Positions 4,876 to 8,159 of a DNA stretch of 8,159 nt are shown here, piece by piece. A program made the position numbers and the translations under genes. Source of the DNA: Paracoccaceae bacterium. Its GTDB lineage: Bacteria > Pseudomonadota > Alphaproteobacteria > Rhodobacterales > Rhodobacteraceae. The DNA lies in contig JALQTL010000350.1 in assembly GCA_023260935.1 (NCBI GenBank), forward strand, positions 1-8,159, given 5' to 3'. Within the stretch, counting starts at the first letter, position 1, and each line of letters begins with the position of its first letter. The notes beneath the pieces were generated by a model. The model worked only from the letters and a program-made list of their open reading frames with translations. It ran no database searches and was not told where the DNA came from.

Positions 4876-6141
4876 ATGAAGACGCTGAAGTTTCTTGCCG
4901 GAATGCTGCTGACCTCGGCCCTGTGCGGGCCGGTGCTGGCGCAGGACAACATGGAAAAGCTGTCGAACATGCAGCGTACCGATGCCACCTTTACCACGGT
5001 TGCGCAGACCGGCCCCACCGCCGAAGCGCTTGCCGCCATCGTGCCCCACATCAAGGTGCCTGACGGGTTCGAGGTCAGCCTTTACGCGGTTGTCCCCGAT
5101 GCCCGGTCGATGGCCGTGGCGCCGCAGGGAACGGTGCTGTTCGTCGGCACGCGCAAGGACAAGGTCTGGTCCGTGGTGGACCGCGACCGCAACCGCGTGG
5201 CCGATCAGGTGATGGATTTTGCCCCCTCGATCACCTTTGACATTCCCAACGGCCCCTGCTTTTCGCGCGACGGTTTTCTTTACATCGCGGAACGCAACCG
5301 CGTGCTGGTTTTCCCGGCTGCCGAATTCTTCTTTGAAGGCCCCGACCCGGCTGTCGGCGTTGTCGTCCCGAAGGGAGAGTTGATCCCGGTCGAAGAGGAA
5401 AGCTTCAACCACACTGCCCGCGTCTGCCGGGTGGGGCCGGATGGGAAGCTTTACATCTCGCTGGGCCAGCCCCACAACATCCAGCCGCGCGACAAGCTGG
5501 AACTTTATGACCGGCTGGGCATCGGCGGCATCATCCGCATCAATACCGATGGCACCGGGCGCGAGGTCTTTACCCGCGGCGTGCGCAACTCTGTCGGCCA
5601 CGACTTCAACCCCGCCAATGGCGATCTGTGGTGGACTGACAACCAGACCGACGGCATGGGCGATGACATCCCGCCGGGAGAGATCAACCGCCAGACCGCG
5701 GCGGGCCAGCACTTCGGCTATCCCTGGCTGGGCGGGGCCAGTGTGATCATTCCCGAATACAAGGATGTGCCCCGCCCCGAAGGCGTGGAATTCGTGCCGC
5801 CGGCGGTGGAAATGCAGGCCCATGCCGCCGATCTGGGGATGAGCTTCTATCGCGGCTCCTCCTTCCCCGAAAAATACCGCAAGGGCATCTTTTCGGCTCA
5901 GCACGGATCATGGAACCGCACGGTTCCGGTTGGCGCGCAAGTGATGTTCACGGCCGTCGATGACGAAGGGAATGCTGCCGGGACCGAGGTTTTCGCCGCC
6001 GGCTGGCTGAACGAGGAAACGGGCGAATACCGGGGCCGCCCGATGGACATCGCCTTCCTGCCCGACGGGTCGATGCTGGTGAGCGACGATTTCGCCGGCG
6101 CGATCTGGCGCATCGCCTATGTGGGCCCGCCTGCCCAATGA
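4876..6141 (+). CDS. Periplasmic PQQ-type sugar/aldehyde dehydrogenase, sorbosone dehydrogenase family (beta-propeller)
   Basis: The start is ATG 4876, five bases after GGGAGG (4865-4870); the in-frame GTG at 4855 lies before that site and is rejected. The 421-residue product has a Sec signal peptide (cleavage probably after VLA, residue 22) and then the soluble-glucose-dehydrogenase-like propeller, beginning VPDGFEVSLYA. Likely cofactor and active-site residues, by analogy with soluble PQQ glucose dehydrogenase, are H179 (SFNHTARV), R237-N238 (GVRNSVGHDF) and R388 (YRGRPMDIA). The segments WWTDNQTDGMGDD (252-264) and AQHGSWNRT (341-349) are typical of the sorbosone dehydrogenase group. Such enzymes oxidise an aldose or ketoaldehyde to the acid and pass electrons to cytochrome c. 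The stop overlaps the cytochrome start (ATGA), so the two are translationally coupled. PQQ use is inferred from the family. Confidence 0.87.
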   Translation: MKTLKFLAGMLLTSALCGPVLAQDNMEKLSNMQRTDATFTTVAQTGPTAEALAAIVPHIKVPDGFEVSLYAVVPDARSMAVAPQGTVLFVGTRKDKVWSVVDRDRNRVADQVMDFAPSITFDIPNGPCFSRDGFLYIAERNRVLVFPAAEFFFEGPDPAVGVVVPKGELIPVEEESFNHTARVCRVGPDGKLYISLGQPHNIQPRDKLELYDRLGIGGIIRINTDGTGREVFTRGVRNSVGHDFNPANGDLWWTDNQTDGMGDDIPPGEINRQTAAGQHFGYPWLGGASVIIPEYKDVPRPEGVEFVPPAVEMQAHAADLGMSFYRGSSFPEKYRKGIFSAQHGSWNRTVPVGAQVMFTAVDDEGNAAGTEVFAAGWLNEETGEYRGRPMDIAFLPDGSMLVSDDFAGAIWRIAYVGPPAQ

Positions 6142-6713
6142 GGCAGGTCATCCTTTCGGCTCTCGGCGGGGTTTTCCTTGCCGGGGGCGCCTTCGCCGAA
6201 ACCGCGGGCGATCGGGCTGCGGGCAAGGTTCTGGCGGGCCAGTGCCGCACCTGTCACGGGCTGGACGGCATGGCGCGCATCCCCATTGCCCCCCATATCG
6301 GGGGGGAACCGGCCGACTACATCCGCCATCAGCTGACCGCCTTTCGTGACGGCACGCGCGAGCATGAGATGATGTCGATCGTGGCGCGAAACCTGTCAGA
6401 TCAGCAGATCCTTGATCTGGCGGCCTGGTATTCCGGCAACAAGGTGACGGTCGATCTGGCCGCGGACCCGGCCGCCGCGCCAGAGGCCTGTGTTGCCTGC
6501 CACGGTACCGACGGTCTGGCACAGCGCCCCGATGCCCCGAACCTTGCGGGAGAGACGAACATCTATATCGACACCCAGCTGAAGGCCTTTCGCAGCGGCC
6601 GCCGCGTGCATGAGGTGATGACCCCGATCGCACAGGATATGACGGATGAAGACATCCGCGCCGTGGCCGACTGGTATGCCGCGGTGAAGATCAGCATCGA
6701 ACAGGTGGATTGA
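6138..6713 (+). CDS. Diheme cytochrome c, c4-like
   Basis: The 191-residue protein begins at ATG 6138, which overlaps the previous stop as ATGA. A Sec signal peptide ends at AFA (residue 20). Two heme-attachment motifs are visible, CRTCH (36-40) and CVACH (118-122). Each is followed by the same segment, QLTAFRDG...HEMMSIVARNLSD and QLKAFRSG...HEVMTPIAQDMTD. The likely axial methionines are M78 or M79 in the first half and M161 in the second. This is the tandem-duplicated cytochrome c4 layout, and the length fits. No membrane anchor is seen, so it is a soluble periplasmic electron carrier. Its position makes it the likely acceptor for the propeller dehydrogenase and possibly for the GMC enzyme too. 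It ends seven bases from the convergent glycosyltransferase gene, and no terminator is visible between them. Confidence 0.9.
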   Translation: MRQVILSALGGVFLAGGAFAETAGDRAAGKVLAGQCRTCHGLDGMARIPIAPHIGGEPADYIRHQLTAFRDGTREHEMMSIVARNLSDQQILDLAAWYSGNKVTVDLAADPAAAPEACVACHGTDGLAQRPDAPNLAGETNIYIDTQLKAFRSGRRVHEVMTPIAQDMTDEDIRAVADWYAAVKISIEQVD

Positions 6714-6720
6714 CCCCGCG

Positions 6721-7401
6721 TCAGACCCGCGCGCCGCGCAGATAGGCGATCTGGCGCAAGGGCGCCACGGGCCCGGCCGTGCGCAGGATATCGGCCAGCA
6801 TCCCCAGATCGGCCCGCAAGCCGGCGACCATCCCCCGCTTGCGCCGCTTGGCCGGGCTGGCCACCCGCGGCCATGGCACAACCGCCACCGCCAGGCCCGA
6901 GGCGCGGATATGGTCATTCATGAACACCTCCAGCCCGAAGCGGGGCAGGGCCGCCATTTCGGGCAGGATCGGCCGCATCAGCGCCATGGGCAACACCCTT
7001 TCGCCGGTGATGTAATCCACCCCCAGTGCCTGCCACGGCAAGGGCGCGTTGCCGCGCAGCGACAGTGCCACCCCCGCCCGCCCCGTCAGAACCGGCTGGA
7101 TCAGCCGGCTTACATCATCGGGGCTCAGCCCGGTCAGATCGGCATCCAGCAACATCACATGGCTTGTAGTGACGCGCGCCAGCCCTTCGGCAAGCGCGGC
7201 CGATTTGCCCCGGTTGGGCGAAAGGCCCAGCACATCCACCCCAAGCCGACGCACCAGCGCCGCGGTTCCATCGGTTGACCCGTCGTCAATCACCAGCGTC
7301 CTCGACACCAGCGGATGCCCACGCACCGCCGCCAGAACACCGGCAATCCGGGCGGCCTCGTCATGGGCGGGGATCAGGCAGGTCACACGGGGCAGGGTCA
7401 T
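6721..7401 (-). CDS. Family 2 glycosyltransferase, soluble GT-A fold
   Basis: The 226-residue protein starts at ATG 7401-7399, overlapping the stop of the DedA-like gene as ATGA. The open frame extends upstream to 7701, but that part is antisense-style sequence inside the DedA-like gene and is not glycosyltransferase-like. GT2 motifs are clear: LIPAHDE (9-15), VIDDGSTDGT (37-46, nucleotide binding), NRGKSAAL (63-70) and LLDADL (84-89, containing the metal-binding D-x-D, D86/D88). Acceptor-side segments are ITGERVLP (131-138) and FGLEVFMNDH (155-164). There is no membrane segment and the C-terminus is basic (KRRKRG), so it may sit at the membrane surface. It transfers a sugar from a nucleotide donor to an unknown acceptor. 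Linkage to a second glycosyltransferase and a membrane protein suggests a lipid-linked or surface glycan. Confidence 0.88.
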   Translation of the reverse strand: MTLPRVTCLIPAHDEAARIAGVLAAVRGHPLVSRTLVIDDGSTDGTAALVRRLGVDVLGLSPNRGKSAALAEGLARVTTSHVMLLDADLTGLSPDDVSRLIQPVLTGRAGVALSLRGNAPLPWQALGVDYITGERVLPMALMRPILPEMAALPRFGLEVFMNDHIRASGLAVAVVPWPRVASPAKRRKRGMVAGLRADLGMLADILRTAGPVAPLRQIAYLRGARV

Positions 7402-7967
7402 CGCATCCACGTCTTTCCGATAAGCAGGGTTGCAACCCACAGGCCAAGGCAAAGGAGGGCCAGAAGGCTTGCCCCCAGCAGCCAGTTGCCAACCTTGGCC
7501 GATACCTCGCCGAAGGCCCAGCCGATGGCGACAAGGGCGCAGACCTTGGGGCCCGTCGCAAGCAGGTTCAGCGCCAGAAACCGCCCCGGCGGCATCCGCG
7601 CCAGGCCGGCCGCCAGCAGCACGGCAAAGCCCGCCGAATGGGTCAGCTTGCCCAAAATCAGGATGCGCCCGCCGCGCGCCCGAAAGGCACGGATCAGCCA
7701 CGCCAGCCGGTCGCGTGTGACGCCGAAGCGCCCCAGCCAGCGCAGGGCAAAGCCCACCCGGCCACTGCGCCCCAGCCCGTACAGTAAAAGATCCCCTGCC
7801 AGATCGGCTAGCACCAGCAGCACCAGCGTCTGGGTCAGATCGATCAGGTTCAGCCGCACCAGATACCCCGCGATCACCGAAACCACCGGCCCTTCCAGCA
7901 CCGCGACCGGCACCAGAACCGCCAACCCGTAGGTGCCGATCAGGGCAACGATCCCGGCCTCGTCCAT
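7398..7967 (-). CDS. DedA/VTT (SNARE-associated) family inner-membrane protein
   Basis: The chosen start is ATG 7967-7965, giving 189 residues; an earlier in-frame ATG at 8063 would add an arginine-rich stretch overlapping the upstream gene. Membrane segments are seen at about residues 7-35, 43-65, 101-124, 131-152 and 162-184. DedA-type features include an acidic residue plus proline in the first re-entrant segment (VLEGPVVSVIAGYL, 23-36), GDLLLYGLGR (58-67) and a G-K-x-T-H segment (106-110). Members of this superfamily are implicated in lipid scrambling or flipping and in envelope homeostasis. Here the protein lies between two glycosyltransferase genes, four bases after the upstream stop and overlapping the downstream start. 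A role with a glycosylated lipid is a reasonable inference. Confidence 0.82.
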   Translation of the reverse strand: MDEAGIVALIGTYGLAVLVPVAVLEGPVVSVIAGYLVRLNLIDLTQTLVLLVLADLAGDLLLYGLGRSGRVGFALRWLGRFGVTRDRLAWLIRAFRARGGRILILGKLTHSAGFAVLLAAGLARMPPGRFLALNLLATGPKVCALVAIGWAFGEVSAKVGNWLLGASLLALLCLGLWVATLLIGKTWMR

Positions 7968-7971
7968 CCGC

Positions 7972-8159
7972 TCACTCGGCCGGAACCGGATGCGCCTGCG
8001 GCGCCGGCGATGCCCGGTCCCGGCCCTGATGTTCGTCGCCCATCGGCGTGCCGCGCCATTCAAAGCCGCGCCGCAGGAAGGTGGCGCCCCAGATTGCCGG
8101 GATCAGCAGGTCGCGCAGCAGCAGAGCGGGCACGTCGTGCGGGCCGATCGGCCAGCCTG
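7972..8159 (-). CDS. C-terminal fragment of a probable membrane glycosyltransferase (GT21/ceramide glucosyltransferase-like)
   Basis: The last 62 codons of a minus-strand gene are visible, ending at TGA 7974-7972; the start is beyond the window. The end reads LLRDLLIPAIWGATF, then RRGFEWRGTPMG, then a polar proline/alanine-rich tail. A hydrophobic segment containing RDLL.P..W, followed by F.WRG..M, is how many GT21 ceramide/diacylglycerol glucosyltransferases end in alphaproteobacteria. With so little sequence this is a tentative call. The stop is four bases before the DedA-like ATG, so it is the upstream member of the same operon. Confidence 0.5.
   Translation of the reverse strand, partial: GWPIGPHDVPALLLRDLLIPAIWGATFLRRGFEWRGTPMGDEHQGRDRASPAPQAHPVPAE

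Noticed and set aside
4705..5904. Minus-strand open frame of 399 codons opposite the propeller gene
   Set aside because: Antisense to a clear beta-propeller gene; its His/Gly/Ala-rich translation has no family features.
7402..7701. N-terminal extension of the GT2 protein by 100 residues
   Set aside because: It lies wholly within the DedA-like gene in another frame, and GT2 proteins begin just before the IPAHDE-type motif, as the 7401 start gives.

Overview
The window is GC-rich DNA (about two-thirds G+C by eye, codon third positions mostly G or C). Its protein families point to an alphaproteobacterium, most likely of the Rhodobacteraceae/Paracoccaceae type. That placement is recognition from protein sequences, not a database search. 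I see no tRNA, rRNA, insertion sequence, phage gene or CRISPR array.

Layout. (1) 1-1763: a divergent pair. On the minus strand is the first half of a large old-yellow-enzyme-type flavoprotein, close to the N-methylproline/stachydrine demethylase group. On the plus strand is a TetR-family regulator. The 118-bp gap holds a perfect 10-bp inverted repeat, a consensus -35 facing the flavoprotein gene, and a TetR promoter placed so that its transcript should be nearly leaderless. (2) 1868-2167: a small ribbon-helix-helix (RHH) DNA-binding protein. (3) 2183-6713: a plus-strand operon behind a striking palindrome (GTAGTAGT-CC-ACTACTAC). It encodes a glyoxalase I-like VOC protein, a Tat-exported gluconate-2-dehydrogenase-subunit-3-like small subunit, a GMC flavoprotein with a C-x5-C-x3-C iron-sulfur motif, a PQQ-type sorbosone-dehydrogenase-like beta-propeller, and a diheme cytochrome c4-like protein. 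(4) 6721-8159, minus strand, convergent: the C-terminal end of a probable GT21-like glycosyltransferase, a DedA/VTT membrane protein and a soluble family-2 glycosyltransferase, tightly packed. They read 8159 towards 6721.

How the central genes may work together (inference). The GMC/small-subunit pair and the propeller enzyme are both exported dehydrogenases whose electrons would pass to the diheme cytochrome and on to the respiratory chain. The triheme cytochrome subunit normally encoded beside this GMC type is absent from the operon, and the propeller plus diheme cytochrome sit in its place. A plausible scheme is stepwise oxidation of a polyol or ketose to a 2-ketoaldehyde (osone) and then to a 2-keto acid. 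The cytoplasmic glyoxalase-like protein would deal with reactive dicarbonyls. Substrates cannot be read from the sequence.

The operon also carries RNA structures. A terminator-like hairpin overlaps the end of the VOC gene, and a pair of mutually exclusive GC-rich hairpins lies between the GMC and propeller genes. Both could set unequal expression along one transcript. The most rewarding items to follow are the hybrid dehydrogenase operon and its palindromic control site.
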